This document shows, one piece after another, positions 48,601-60,599 of a stretch of DNA of 64,000 nucleotides. The stretch is from Taxillus chinensis (Eukaryota; Streptophyta; Magnoliopsida; Santalales; Loranthaceae), in contig CM042092.1 of assembly GCA_023512835.1 (NCBI GenBank), forward strand, positions 6,325,293 through 6,389,292. The letters run 5' to 3'. A program made the translations under genes and the position numbers. How positions within the stretch are numbered: the first letter of the stretch is position 1; the number at the start of each line of letters is the position of its first letter. Under the pieces are notes generated by a model that did no database searches, was not told where the DNA came from, and saw only the letters and a list, made by a program, of their open reading frames with translations.

Positions 48601-50429
48601 GCGGGAACATATTTCAATCATCATAGCACAGGATGAGATGAAATTTAAATTTGCTATATGATTTGAAAAGAGCTAGTTCATACTTCACGATCCATGAGCA
48701 TGTCCATAAGTCTAGTGATACCCCGAGGAATGGCCAGAATTGCTTCCTGTAACCTGAACAGCGACTCAGCAATAGCTCTTCCCAGTATAACAGATTCGTT
48801 TAATTACATGTAAAAATACAGAGGAAAGAATACCTATTTGGAGAATTTGTAAGAAGCGCTGTTAGAAGTTGAAGCGTATAATATCGTATATAGAAATCCT
48901 CTTCAGACTGCCAAAACACCAACAATGACATGTAGGGCAACATGCGTAGACCAAGAAATTTATCAATCAACTACTTTTCATGCAAAGAAATCTCACCAAC
49001 AAATTGAGAAGAAGGGAGATGCTTTCTGCTTCTCTGGAAAGTAAATCAGTGTTCATCAAAGCTGGCTGAATCTCATTTGTTGGCTCCTTTGCATGATTAA
49101 TAGGAGTCAAGGCACTTACAAGTGTTTCTAGAGCACCTCGAACCTGCATGTAAGCAATACACATGAACAGGCCACTATAAAAGGACAAAGAAAGGCCAAA
49201 TGAAATTAGCAAAAGATCTTCTGTGTTTCTAAAGAACACTGGAAAGCTTAAAGATAACAAGAGGGCTTCAATATTTTATGATCTTTTTATTCCTACCTCT
49301 GAGTTTTCTTCTACCTACCATCATAACAGTTCAGTTCCTAAATAATCATAGTAAAGTAAGAAAACACGAGAGAGATTGTAAACCATTTCAAAGTCATCAT
49401 GCTCTTCCTTCAGAACACCCATAAGGACTGGAAATCCTGCAATAAAAAAACTTTAAATTGATATAATTCAAAGGATTAGGCATTAAAATAAATAAATAAA
49501 AAGTGCATAAATGCAACAGTGGCACTTACCCATTGCTCCAAATGCAAGTTGGGCAGCTTGGCTTTCTGCAACAACAGATTGAAGTTCAGCAATAGCAGTC
49601 CTCCTGTCTTCTATCAGGGTTCCATTGCTTATTCGGTCAAGCAAGCGTTCAACATAGCTATCAGAACGAGCCATTCAACAGGTTAAATTGTTACTGAGCA
49701 ACCAGATTAACAAAAACCGAACACATTAAAAGGAACTCTCACTCAGAAGGGCAAAGCAGCTTACCTATCTTCATTTGAAATAGTGCTCTCATTTCCAAAA
49801 AGCAACTTGGAAACCCCCTGCGAATTATTAAAACACTGACACCCATTACTTCCAAAGCATCAGCTTACATAAGCCTTCAAAGGTTTCATCCAACTGTTAA
49901 CTCTATCCTGATCAAAACTGTTACTCTCTATCGTCTCTAGTCTTCACGTGTAACATTCAGCCAAAACATTGTCCCCTTGCGGAGCAATTACAAATGAAAA
50001 ATCATAGTTGATGCTCTTGGGTCAAACAAGGGGCACACTGTTTCTTCAAATTATGGCATTGTAAATTATAAACTGACTGAATTAACGATGAAATGCACAT
50101 ATATTCTACAACACGAACTTTGGCAGGTGACCATAATGCAGTTACTCCCAGCGTTGGAACACAATATTATGGATTTCAAGCACAGTTATCAGCTTCAAAT
50201 AACATTTAGGCGATCATTTGAAATGAGGATAAGTAAGCAAATTGCATTCACACACAGAGTAAACAACATTTTAAGGCCAGTTGGTTTACTTGGTAACAGA
50301 AGTGCAAGCTAAGGAGCTACGATATTTGAACAACCTTGTCCAATACGGCCTGTAACTAACAAACAAACAAACGACAATCCAAACTCCAGAGAGAGGGAGA
50401 GGTACCTTGTAACCAGACACCAAATCCAT
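39650..50429 (-). CDS. GC6: Golgin candidate 6 / p115-Uso1 vesicle tether (913 aa, 19 exons)
   Basis: CDS exons on the minus strand: 50429-50406, 49817-49765, 49657-49530, 49435-49383, 49143-48997, 48907-48834, 48753-48684, 48459-48406, 48316-48221, 44335-44285, 44207-44121, 44001-43888, 43797-43726, 42422-42237, 42062-41959, 41774-41726, 41588-41523, 41064-40303, 40201-39650 (TGA). All are in phase; 913 residues agrees with plant GC6/MAG4, the p115 homologue. The product is a peripheral tether acting in ER-to-Golgi transport. Residues 1 to about 700 form an armadillo-like globular head (MDLVSGYKGVSKLLFGNE, SEEDFYIRYYTLQLLTALL, MDREVIRNEALLLLTYLT, DCLELLNNLIRNNASNQ). From about 700 a coiled coil runs to about 890 (QRDLHEASLQLEMLKTEYAK, EQSRVEKLSARLAELGEDVDELL), followed by a short acidic tail ending SGEEEED, as in Uso1/p115. 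Intron 9 (44336-48220) is unusually long at 3.9 kb and contains a U2AF35 pseudogene on the opposite strand. Confidence 0.96.
40219..40239. repeat. 21-G homopolymer in last GC6 intron (C run on gene strand)
   Basis: The 101-bp final intron (40202-40302) carries 21 consecutive C on the gene's strand, ending 16 bases before the AG acceptor. It evidently serves as the polypyrimidine tract. Such long C runs are rare in this AT-rich window. Confidence 0.9.
46101..46117. repeat. 17-G homopolymer in GC6 intron 9
   Basis: Seventeen consecutive G inside the long intron, about 640 bp left of the U2AF35 pseudogene. It is not near a splice site. Confidence 0.9.
46762..47072 (+). pseudogene. Broken copy of U2AF35 (U2 snRNP auxiliary factor small subunit)
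   Basis: The plus-strand frame from 46762 encodes TIQQHFEEFYEDIFKELNKF, then after a stop IESLNVYNNLADHM, YVQFREEDQAA, LQGPFY and PIIADF. After a frame change near 46990 it encodes ITDFREAMCLQFEEYNCNKG. These are the U2AF-homology motif and the start of the second CCCH zinc finger of plant U2AF35 (3' splice-site AG recognition). Lesions: an in-frame TAG at 46846-46848 where the family has glutamate, loss of about two codons after NLADHM, a frameshift at the C run 46990-46994, and truncation at both ends (first zinc finger and RS tail missing). It lies in an intron of GC6, antisense to it. It could be a retrocopy or a fragment captured by a DNA transposon; there is no poly(A) tail. Confidence 0.85.
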
Positions 50430-50700
50430 GTTTTCGATTACAACAGCGCTGTGACTCGATCAAGAGAAACCAAAATGAATCAAAACAATAATAATACAAT
50501 CTGAATGGAAACACACACACACACACACACAGATGTCAGAGGGTCAAGAAAGGAGAAGAAAAACATGAGATGAAAAAACTACAAACCCTAATGAGAATCA
50601 ACAAATCTAATGCTGGGAGGGTCGATCACTAGCGGGTTGGTTCCCAATTCATCGGTTTCGCCGATTTTGAAACCCCAGAGGCAGCTCGCCGCCGGATATA
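50430..50700 (-). promoter_or_regulatory. GC6 5' leader/proximal promoter
   Basis: Immediately upstream of the GC6 ATG, with an (AC)n run at about 50511-50531. GC content rises around 50620-50700. The transcription start is not defined. Confidence 0.4.
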
Positions 50701-51563
50701 AAATACGTTTCGCGATCAAAACAATCGTGTTGACAACTTTTTATTTTATTTTATTTTTTGTTTCGGTTCACTCCTACTATAACACTTCTCTAGTAAATAA
50801 TTTGTGTCCTGGTATATGTGTTCGGTAAATAGAGCGAGCCTGAAGTGATGTTCTGTTTTGTAACGAAGATGCGTGTTGTTTTTAAAAATAAATTTTCTAA
50901 CTTTTTTTTTTACTTAATTTTTTCCCCTCAAATTTCGATTACATTTGCTAGGAGTGTAATCGAGTGAATCCAACGAAAAACTAAATTCAAATAAATGAAT
51001 TTAAAATTATTTAATTTTTAACACAGTTAAATAAATCTCATATTTTTAAAAACTATTTTAATTCTTTTTTATTTTTAAACTTAAACTTAAATCTAACAGA
51101 AAATTCAAATAATTTTTTCCACTATTTTTTTTATTATACTCAATTTCAAAAAAACATACTCTTTTTAAAATATATTTTTTCTCATATCAAACAATAATTA
51201 TTTTCGAACAAAAGTTCAACAAAATCATATGCATGTGATTTGTCCAGTAACACTCTTATTATCGGTATATTAATATTAATTTTTTAAAAAATCATATCTA
51301 TCTTACAATAGAAAGAAATTATTCACATATAAATTACTTACACAATCTATATGCCCGAATAAATTTTTTTAGAAAATATATTTTTAAAATAATTTATATT
51401 TCTTATGTAACCTTTTTTATAATTATGATCTAAACTTCAACTCCAATAAATTAAAAATCATGAAATCAAAACACATAATGAAAAAATTAGAGGTTGTGAT
51501 TAGTTTTACATATTAAATTATGGTTTTCAAGTTTAAGTAAGTTGTTTTAATTACATCAACATA

Positions 51564-51594
<31 letters not shown>

Positions 51595-52080
51595 ACATGC
51601 ATATATATTTTTGACTAATAATATAAAGTCGGTAAATTTTAAACTAATAAATATAGAAAATTTCTATTCAGTTAATTTGTATAAATAATTCGCATATGAA
51701 AACTCGGATTGGTATTAAAATAAAATTATAAATTAATATCCAATAATCCATACTGAATTACTTGTGCAACCCGACGACATTACATATTTTAAATTTATAA
51801 AGATATTTAAAAAAAATAATTATTATGCGATGCCATGTTAATGGTGACATCACTGACATGTCACATTTGCTAGTGTGATCTAAATTAGTCTAACTTCGTC
51901 AGTGATATAAAGTTACTGAAATAAAATGAGATACAAAATAGTGGAAATTAACTATTTGTCAGTAATAATGATTAAATTAATAAAAGATAAAACTGGATTT
52001 AATTCTGAAAGAAGGATAATGATAGGTAATAAATTAGATTTTTTTTCACTTACATGTCGGCTAGATTATGCATTTTCATT
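50701..52080. other. AT-rich spacer between divergent GC6 and GT17 genes, first part
   Basis: No gene. It contains a (TA)n run at about 51566-51594. The last eight bases (TTTTCATT) are the left copy of the duplication flanking the next element. Confidence 0.6.
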
Positions 52081-52448
52081 TAGGGATGTTAAACGGACGA
52101 GTATTTTTCCGCGAGCTGAGCCTATAAATTTTGGCTCATTTATATGAGAATCAAAACAGAATGTAGCCCCACGAGCCGAGCCTAAGGATTCACATGTCAG
52201 TATTATTATTATTTTTGAATATTTTTAGTTTATTTTATTAAAATTTTACATATAGTATTAATATTTTATAAGTTTGACCGTCTTTATAGTTATTTATAGA
52301 AGTACTTGGCCCATAGGAATTAATATTTTTTAAAATAAAAAAAATATTTAAAGTAAAAAAGTTATTTTAAAAAAATTTTAAATGGGCTGGGCCGGCCAAA
52401 GAATTTTAGCCCATTTAACTGGCCCAGCCTGAACGTTTAACAGCCCTA
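52081..52448. mobile_element. Non-autonomous hAT-type element (368 bp)
   Basis: Left end TAGGGATGTTAAACGGAC; the reverse complement of the right end is TAGGGCTGTTAAACGTTC, so the first 15 bases match except one. It is flanked by TTTTCATT (52073-52080) and TTTTCATC (52449-52456), an 8-bp duplication with one mismatch. The interior contains GCGAGCTGAGCCTATAAATT and AAATGGGCTGGGCCGGCC, shared with the fragment at 4077-4163. No coding capacity. Confidence 0.8.
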
Positions 52449-54378
52449 TTTTCATCCACCAAAATTGTGAAGATGATTGATTTGTAGGTTGTAATGGCAT
52501 TGATTTTTTTAGAAAATGTCCAATTTTGTTTCCCTATGTATAATATTTGTTCTGACATAATATGTAAAGTCAAATATTAATGTATTAATATGTCATGTAT
52601 AATTTTATTTATTTTGTTAACAATTAAATTCATGAATAAATAAAATTGAATAAGAAGAAATCAATTTTAATTTTAATTTTATCTAAGTTTTTAATGGATA
52701 ATAAATAAATAAGTAAATTAGGGGAAAAAGTATGACTTACTTTTTCTCCAAAATTGTTCTCCAAGAATTGAAAAAATATTTTAAATTTTGATTAAACTAT
52801 TTTTTGTCCCAATAATATTCTTTTAAAAGCATATGCATTTAAATTTCATTTGTTCGTTTTCTATTTAACTTTAACTCACAAATTTAGTGTTAAAGTTATT
52901 CTCAAACTCCACCATAATTATAAATGACAATTAGGTTGTGATGAGATTCAAGAGCCAGCATGACTCTAAGCTACATCAAGGGAAGCATGACATGAAACAT
53001 AGATCTAGTCATGCACGATTTGGGTAATGTATAACTCATGTAGAAGGAAGGCTGGCATCTTGTGTATCTATTATTTCCTGTAGAATAAAGCTGCTCATTT
53101 CAAGTAGGATTTGAGCTTATGATTTAAGTAATATTTCATACAATCTCGTATTTGACATAATTTGGTTTATTATACTTTTTAAGTATTTATTTATTGTTGG
53201 GTATTTAGTTAATTTATTTCAATTAATTAAGGGTAGAGAAGTCTATTTTATTAGGGTTTCCATTATACTATAACTTCGATGTTTTTAAATCTTCTAACTA
53301 TAACCTAAGCTACAAATTTATACATTCAAAAAGTTCAATAAACTAGAACCTTTTAAGGTTTTTCTTATCAATCAGTTTTGCAGTTAATTATTTAAATTAT
53401 TTGGGCTAAAGTTTAAAAAAAAATTATTATCCATATCTAAATTATTATTATATCTTAATCGAAGTTCTAAATAACTTGATGCTTTTATTTAGGTCTATGT
53501 TTGTATTTGAAAGTATACAAGAACAAATTTGGATGATAGAAAATAAAACACAAAAGATTGAATTTGTGTAAGTAAAAGGTTAAATTAAGGTTAACCTAAA
53601 TTAACTCCATACTGATACTGACATAAGTCAATAGAGGTCAATGCTATTTCATTGGTAGTTAATGGAAGTCTAAGGTTGAAGAGGTTCTGTTTTAATCACA
53701 ATTGAATTCTATAAGGCAAATAACATATACATTTGGAGAGTAAAGCATATGCATTAGCATTCATAAGGTATCCACAATCTGAAAGAAGATTCATATTGAA
53801 AATCATATACACCTGCAACAAATATTGGCATTCAGAGCCATCCACAGTGAGTGAAATAAAGTGTTTAATGAATCAACAAAGGTATATTTTATAATTAAGA
53901 ATTATTGACTTTAGGTTTTTTAAAACACGATATGAGACTACTTCATTTGCTAACATGGTAAACAATGTAATGATGAGGTGGGAAATCATGATTTGGAAAT
54001 AGGATAAGTGTCAACAAGATTACTGAAAAAGCTAAAATCTAAAAGAGTTACTAAATTATAAAGATTCACATATCATTATTAAAATATGCAATCGATTGTT
54101 GACAATAATAAAAAAAAATTAAATTTAAAATGTGATGCTAAAGTTCTTATAAATAGATTATGGTAGTACATATATATTATAAATATAACATATGCTTCAA
54201 TATAAATATACAGCTCTTTGAACTATTACGACACATAATAGAGCTTAAGTTATCAATAGTTTTCATCGTTCTCATTGTTCTGTTACCTAAAATAATAGGG
54301 TTTCATTATAAACCAACATAACAACTAATTGTATTGAATTGCAACTTTCATGTTAATAAAAGTTTTTAATTAACTACT
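52449..54378. other. AT-rich spacer without recognisable gene
   Basis: Only short frames broken by stops. No element with definable ends was seen. Confidence 0.55.
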
Positions 54379-55631
54379 TGATATGATTAATTTGGGTGAG
54401 GAGAAACGGAGAAGAGAAGAAAACAAAAAAAGAATAAATATTTTGGATTAATTTTCATCATATTTTTATTGCTTGAATGCGTTTCCTAAATAGGCTACAA
54501 AATAACAATAAGATAGCAACAAGAAAATAGTATGAGATAAATACAATTTGTTGTAATAGACATCTAATACTTATTCAAACATTCAAAATGCATTATCACT
54601 ACTCATAAAATTAATTATAAATTTATAAAGATAATCATGTACATATCATTTTCTCCCGCTCAAAACATCTTTGTCCTCAAGGATAGAATCACCCTACACA
54701 TGTTGATCCTCCATAGTAAAGTAGTGTTATGGAACAGAACGAGTGGAGGTGTGGCTGGAGGCCGATCATTTGTGACGTAAATCGGCACTGGTAAAGGTAT
54801 ATGTGACCTAGTGCTACAGGAATGGTATATGACAATGGGGTCAATTAGGCTATCGGAGTGGATGACTGATGCTATGTGCTGGCGGCCGAATGTGACAACC
54901 TTTTTTTGGATGGTTGTAGTGATGGTTTAGAGGCTAGAACGAGCCTGGTAGTGTGCGTATTGGGAGATGACACCGACGGTGAGAGAGAGCATGACATGCA
55001 CGCTTCTTCGACTATCGCAGATGGAGTAACACAAATTGGCATTCTAGTGATCGGGGTTGTGAAGGGATAAAATGGTCATTAGAGGCTTCGGTGGGGCGAC
55101 CACCGGTTAAGCATAATTCATATATAGCTTTGGGAAAGAATTAACAATAGGGAAACGAGGTTCATGGTTGACAATGGTATAATAATTATAAGAGTTTTCT
55201 CCAGAGGCATGAAGATTGACATTCATATGTAGTTCTGTGAGTATGGATTGTAGTGTAACATGAATTTGGTTGATTTTGGACTCGTGATAGGCTAATATTT
55301 CATAAAACTTCGTTACGAAATTCGACACATGTTCCCATGGAATCAGCTCTGATACCAAATGATACAATTAATTTGGGTGAGGAGAAATGGAAAAGAGAAG
55401 AGAATATGGAAAGGAAGAATATTTTGGATTAATTTTCATCTTGCCTTTATTGCTTGAATGCGTTGCCTAAATAGGGTATAACGATCGACAGGAAGATAGC
55501 AACAAGAAAATAGTATGAAATAGATACAATTTGTTATGATAGACATCTAATAGTTATTTAAACATTTAAAATGCATTATCCTTATCCATAAAATTAATCA
55601 TAAATTCATAAAGATAATTATGTACATATCA
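54379..55631 (-). mobile_element. Small non-autonomous LTR retroelement (~1.25 kb, TRIM/LARD-like), minus orientation
   Basis: Two direct repeats of about 270 bp, 54379-54648 and 55360-55631, share TGATA(T/C)(G/A)ATTAATTTGGGTGAGG at one end and GTACATATCA at the other, so each is a TG...CA LTR. On the minus strand the 5' LTR (55631-55360) is followed after TT by TGGTATCAGAGC (55357-55346), a perfect match to the common tRNA-Met primer-binding site. A purine tract GGGAGAAAA (54657-54649) directly precedes the 3' LTR. The 711-bp interior has no gag-pol; the longest minus-strand frame (55107-55367, 86 codons) starts inside the LTR and shows no family motif. The flanking 5-mers (CTACT and TCTCG) differ, so no intact target duplication is seen. 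The LTRs carry many differences, indicating age. Confidence 0.85.
55346..55357 (-). other. Primer-binding site of the small LTR element
   Basis: TGGTATCAGAGC on the minus strand, two bases inside the 5' LTR, complementary to the 3' end of plant initiator tRNA-Met as used by many LTR retroelements. Confidence 0.85.
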
Positions 55632-58600
55632 TCTCGACTGTTTTGCTTGTCATTCACTTGTTCATTTTGCAAACAAAGATAAAAAAAAAGGTGTGAGTTG
55701 TGTGTTAATTCATTATACAATAATTTTAAATAGGTGTTATATTCGCTCCCTCTAAGTTACTCTATGACCTATTTTTCACTCTTGCCCTTTGACTTATTTA
55801 TTTTTACTGCTAGCATTATTTATGAAGTTTTACCATTGATATCTCATTAATAATTTGGATGTGTTGAATTTAAATATGTAATTTAATTTGACTAAATTAA
55901 TCACAAAAATTAATAATTTATTTATTTTGATAGAATATAATTAGTTAAAATAAAATAAAATAATTAATTAACATCAATAATACCATAACATCATGAAAAT
56001 ACAATACTACCACCTTATTTTCTATAAATTTTCATAGTGCAATTTATTTATACATTATTGCCAACCACTAATTTATTATTCTATACGTTATTTCCAACAA
56101 CAGTACATTAGTGGTTGAGTTTCAATAAAATAGTTTTCTAAATTTTTATTAATATTTAAATAATAATATTTTTTAAATAATATATTTAAAAATCTATTTC
56201 ACTCTCTCATATAAACTTTCAAACGTTATTAGTAAATTAAAAAATTCCATAATTTACAAAGCTCTTTTGTTTTAAAAATTGCTTTTTTAGAGCGCTGCTA
56301 ACATTATATATGTACAACTGCCCTGCACAGGCATTATATGTATAGGTTCAATTGACGTACGCATCATAATTTTTCAACGTTCCAATCACAAAATGTCACA
56401 TCAATTGTACCTTACAAAACTTAGAAATTCCACATGCAGTTGCAGTGGACTCGGTCATGATTGCCACATAAGCTCCATTTTAATGGCGTGCACAGAATTA
56501 AATTGAAGGTTGGGGACGACGACCGTCCACCAAAGCTGTACCATGATGAAACTGCCATGTGCCTTGTTAAATATAATAATATATATATATATTTATTTAA
56601 ATGTATTTTTTTCCCCAGTTAGAACTTAGAAGGCGGGGTATTAATTATTCAATAATGACCTACCTACGAATTACATATTTATGTACGAACTTTCTTGACT
56701 TCAACTTCGATACGTACATAGCATAAAAATATTTTTTTTATCATTTTAATAAATTTGCCTATTCTAAAAAAATATATATGAATGCCTGAAAAGTTTTGTA
56801 AGGCATATCCTGTTTAGACTGCCCAATAATATGTCTTAAAAATTAATTAAAATATCTTTTTATTTGTTCATCTAAATTTATAAATTATATAAATTAACTA
56901 ATACTTGATAAATATTCATGCTCTTTTAATATATTCATTTAAAGTTATTAAACGTAAAGTTAGAAAATTTTGACCAAAGTTTTTATATTCTTACGTTCTG
57001 CATCATGTATTGTCATATATATAGTCATGAGGAGACATGATACGTGCAGCAGCCACATAGCGTGGTTGACAACCCACATGAGAAAGTGAGTGGTCTCAAC
57101 AAATCAGATTTGTTATCACCAGTTTGTTTTTATATTTTTTTATCCGTCTTTAAAGGTAAACTTCTTGTAATAATAACTAGACAAAGTCCTTAAGTTCTTG
57201 TAAGTAGAAAGCCGGTATACAATGATTCAATTTAGTTGAATATTTAGCAATGGGATTTGAAATCGATCGGACCGGTGTGGCGCAATATACAGGTTAAATT
57301 TCTTACTAAATTTACTATGATTTTAAATTTATATCAAAATAAAAAATAAAAAATATATAGGTTCATCACATTTCCGTATAATGCAATTCATGTTTTTAAA
57401 ACTCATTTTAATTTATAATATATTTATTTGATTTTAATATTGAATAAATAGTTAATATCAAAATGAAATTCAAATTATTATTTGGAAAGGTATAAACATG
57501 TAATATTAATACGTGTGGATAAAGTAATTGCTTTTTAAAATTATTTTTTTCTTTTAAATTTAACTAACATTTTGTATGAGTTTTTTTTATCTCTTTTTTC
57601 TAATTTATTATTTCAGCATATTATATATATATTTTATAATTTTTGTGGAGTTTAATTTTGAAAACATATTCTCACCGTACAAAACAAAAAAAAATTGCAA
57701 AATCAAAGATTAATTTTAATAGGCACCAAACTGCAACTTATTTCAACTTTAATCTAAGTTATTTACAATGAAGAATTCAAATATATGAATTAGAGCAAAA
57801 GTTATAGTAAAATATAGCTTAAATTATTCTCCAATGGTTTAGGTATCCTCCACTAGGGATTTAGAATTTGAGAAAGGTACTGCAAGAGTAAATTGAGAAA
57901 AATAATTATTAAGCATAAAAATAAATAGTGCATTGGAGTACTATTTGTCTTTTGGTTGATTTACCTTTTAGTTAAATGGTTGGCTAATTAGTCTATTTTG
58001 CTAAATATTAGTTTAAAATAAAATAATAATTTAAAAAATCCCACCCTTCATAGTTTAATTCATCTTTAACCCTATTGTAACATGAAATGCCACCCATCAA
58101 CTCCAAAAAATCATATCGATGTTACTGCTCCTGCCATTTTCGTAACCTTTCTTTTAGTTTGATACCACCCTCTCTCTCTTAAATAACTTTCTCCCGTAAT
58201 CTCTCCATGCAACCTCAGTCCATGTTTGGCCATTAGCAAAATTCTCAAGCATTTATTAAAAACAAATAAAAAAGAATAAAAGTACTGTCACAATTACTGC
58301 ACCAAGCCGACTCTAGTTACCTTTTCATCGAGCTCTAATCCAAAACCAGAGGACTGTGGTTGCTTAATGATTTGACGTGAGAGAACAACCACATATGGAG
58401 AAGGAGTCAACTAGGTGTCATGGGGTTAGAATTTTTACCTGTGTGGCATTTGGTCACTCTAGTGGATGTTTCAAGTAAGCCAAACCATCGCACTACATGT
58501 AAACTGGTTTCGCTCTATCTTGGGCTCATGAAGAGAATGACTCCAATTCTCGATCAGTTTGTTTAGGAATAGTCAAGTCTTTTCTTCTTCGTCGAGTTTA

Positions 58601-58831
58601 CGACTAGCAACGTATTCTCTGCATTTAACAAGATCGGTAAGTTTGAACTTCGAAGGGGCTCCATCGATCTCTCACACAAACTGTCATAAAGCCTTTTTCG
58701 TCTACACCAGCTACGCTTTTTGCCTTATCCCTTCTCAAGTAGCACACACCTATACCACTTGGGAGACACATGCTAGCACCACACTGTTCAGGACGTGACA
58801 TAGGGTTGTGACGTCATGATTTGGCCGAACC
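55632..58831. other. AT-rich spacer without recognisable gene
   Basis: AT-rich sequence; short frames only. A MITE-like piece related to the 32160/35087 family may lie near 57795-57850. The stretch 58430-58830 is less AT-rich and leads into the next element; the 79-codon frame at 58559-58798 shows no family features. Confidence 0.5.
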
Positions 58832-59363
58832 CGTTATTGGGAAGTTGTTCTACATTGAAAGAATTGGGAAAGACCAAGGGGGTTAATAAGGTAGAGAAGG
58901 CTTGAAAATGTCACAATGCGTTTTAAAATTGTGCAGACCGATGTGGCGAGCCCAAAGCAAATAATATTGTGACATGCGGGTTGGCTTGCGTCTCGGCTCA
59001 ATCGTAACAAGTGGTATCAAAGCCTGATTGTCCCCGAAAAAGGTATTTTATGATATCAAAAGTCTTCTCGATATGGTATGATCGAGCAGCATGTCCCGTG
59101 GTGTGCGACGATATTGGATTGGAATATAAATTCTTGTCACCGAGTGATCGAACCAGTATGATCTCAATCAGATGTGGATTGAGGAGATTGTTAGGGTGTT
59201 GTCCCACGTTGAAAGAATTAGAGAAGGCCAAAGGGGTTAATAAGGTAGAGCAGGCTTGGAAATATTACAACGTGTTTTAAAGTTGTGTGGGCTGATGTGA
59301 CAAGCCTAAAGTAGGCAATATTGTGACATACGTGTAGGCTTGCGTCTTGGCCTGATCCTAACA
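58832..59363 (+). mobile_element. TRIM-like LTR retroelement in miniature (~530 bp)
   Basis: Two direct repeats, 58832-59009 and 59189-59363, share TTGAAAGAATT, GGGTTAATAAGGTAGAG, the order TGTGACAAGCC/TGTGGCGAGCCC, ATATTGTGACAT and GCTTGCGTCT, and end in (C/G)TAACA. The right copy starts TGTTAGG; the left copy has CGTTATT. After the left LTR and AG comes TGGTATCAAAGC (59012-59023), one base off the tRNA-Met primer-binding consensus. GAGGAGAT (59181-59188) precedes the right LTR as a polypurine tract. The 179-bp interior cannot code for a retroelement protein, which matches the terminal-repeat-in-miniature class. No target duplication is evident. Confidence 0.85.
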
Positions 59364-59835
59364 CCCGCATCAAAAGGAAATGAGAGGGAGAGATTATTGG
59401 AAGACACTATGACTTGATGATAACACAGTGCTAGATAGAGTTCCTACTATTATTATTATAAAATTTAAAAAGTGTCAAAATTAATATTTTAATAAAAATA
59501 GTCAAAAATATTGTTGAATTGTTGTAAAAAATGGATAGTTATATTTTGTAAAAGTAATTTTTAAGCTAAATTTTAATTAAAGTATTTAAAAAAAGATACA
59601 AGTATTCATTTATTTTTGACAATTTAATATATATATATATATATTAAAAATTATATATATTATATAATTATAATTATAATTAATTAGTAATTTAATTTAT
59701 TATCTTATAATATTTGTGATGAATATATTGATAATTGCAATAATAATAAATGAATTATATGATTTTAAAAAATTATATGACATGGTGATCTTTTTATGCT
59801 TTTACGTCATTACTTGTGAATTAGATAATACTAAT
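59364..59835. other. AT-rich intergenic DNA
   Basis: Nothing recognised; it contains a (TA)n run at about 59627-59645. It ends with the left copy of the duplication flanking the next element. Confidence 0.5.
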
Positions 59836-60407
59836 TAGGGATGAAATCGATTCAGTTTAGGTCAGTTTGAGCTATTTTGTAAACCAAATTGTTGTTTTTT
59901 CGGTTTGGACAAAATTAAATTAAACCAAACTTGTTACTTGTACCAAACCAAATAGGACTGAATTAATTTAATTTGGGTCAGTTCAGTTTGAACTAGTGAT
60001 TTGAAAAATTATCGATTTGAATCAGTTTGAATTGGTTTAGTTCATCATTTTTTGAGTTTTTGAAAATTAAAATGATGTAAAACAAAAAAATAAATAGTGT
60101 GTAAATACATCAATACTAATATATATCAAATTTATAATTCTATGTCTCAAAATTAGATAATATAATTCATAAATATAACATATCAAATATTAACAATCAA
60201 TCTTAAATAAATAAGTTTCAACACATAAAATAAATAAATGACAATATATATTTTGTTTGGTTCAGTTTAAACTATGATTTTAAAATCCCAAATCAAACCA
60301 AACTGATATATTATTCGGTTTTAAATAAAATCAAATTGATTTTATTTGGTTTTGGCGATTTCGGCGTGTCGGTTTGGACAGTTTGTCGGTTTAGAATTTT
60401 ATCTCTA
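59836..60407. mobile_element. Non-autonomous hAT-type element (572 bp)
   Basis: Left end TAGGGATGAAATCGATTC; the reverse complement of the right end is TAGAGATAAAATTCTAAACC. It is flanked by ATACTAAT (59828-59835) and GTACTAAT (60408-60415), an 8-bp duplication with one mismatch. The interior repeats GGTTTGG/AAACCAAA motifs, giving long imperfect inverted complementarity between the two halves. No transposase. Confidence 0.7.
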
Positions 60408-60599
60408 GTACTAATCAGAATTTATAAACATAAGTTACACAGTTTGTATTTTGGCCCTCCTACAAAACTTTTAGGATCCATCCCTGTTAATAGCCCACAA
60501 ATGAAGTGATGACATGTTAGATAATCTTTATTGTTTTGCTTAAAAAACTAACTCGAAAATCACTTTTCGAGTGCTTGATTTTTTTTTTACATTACCTTA

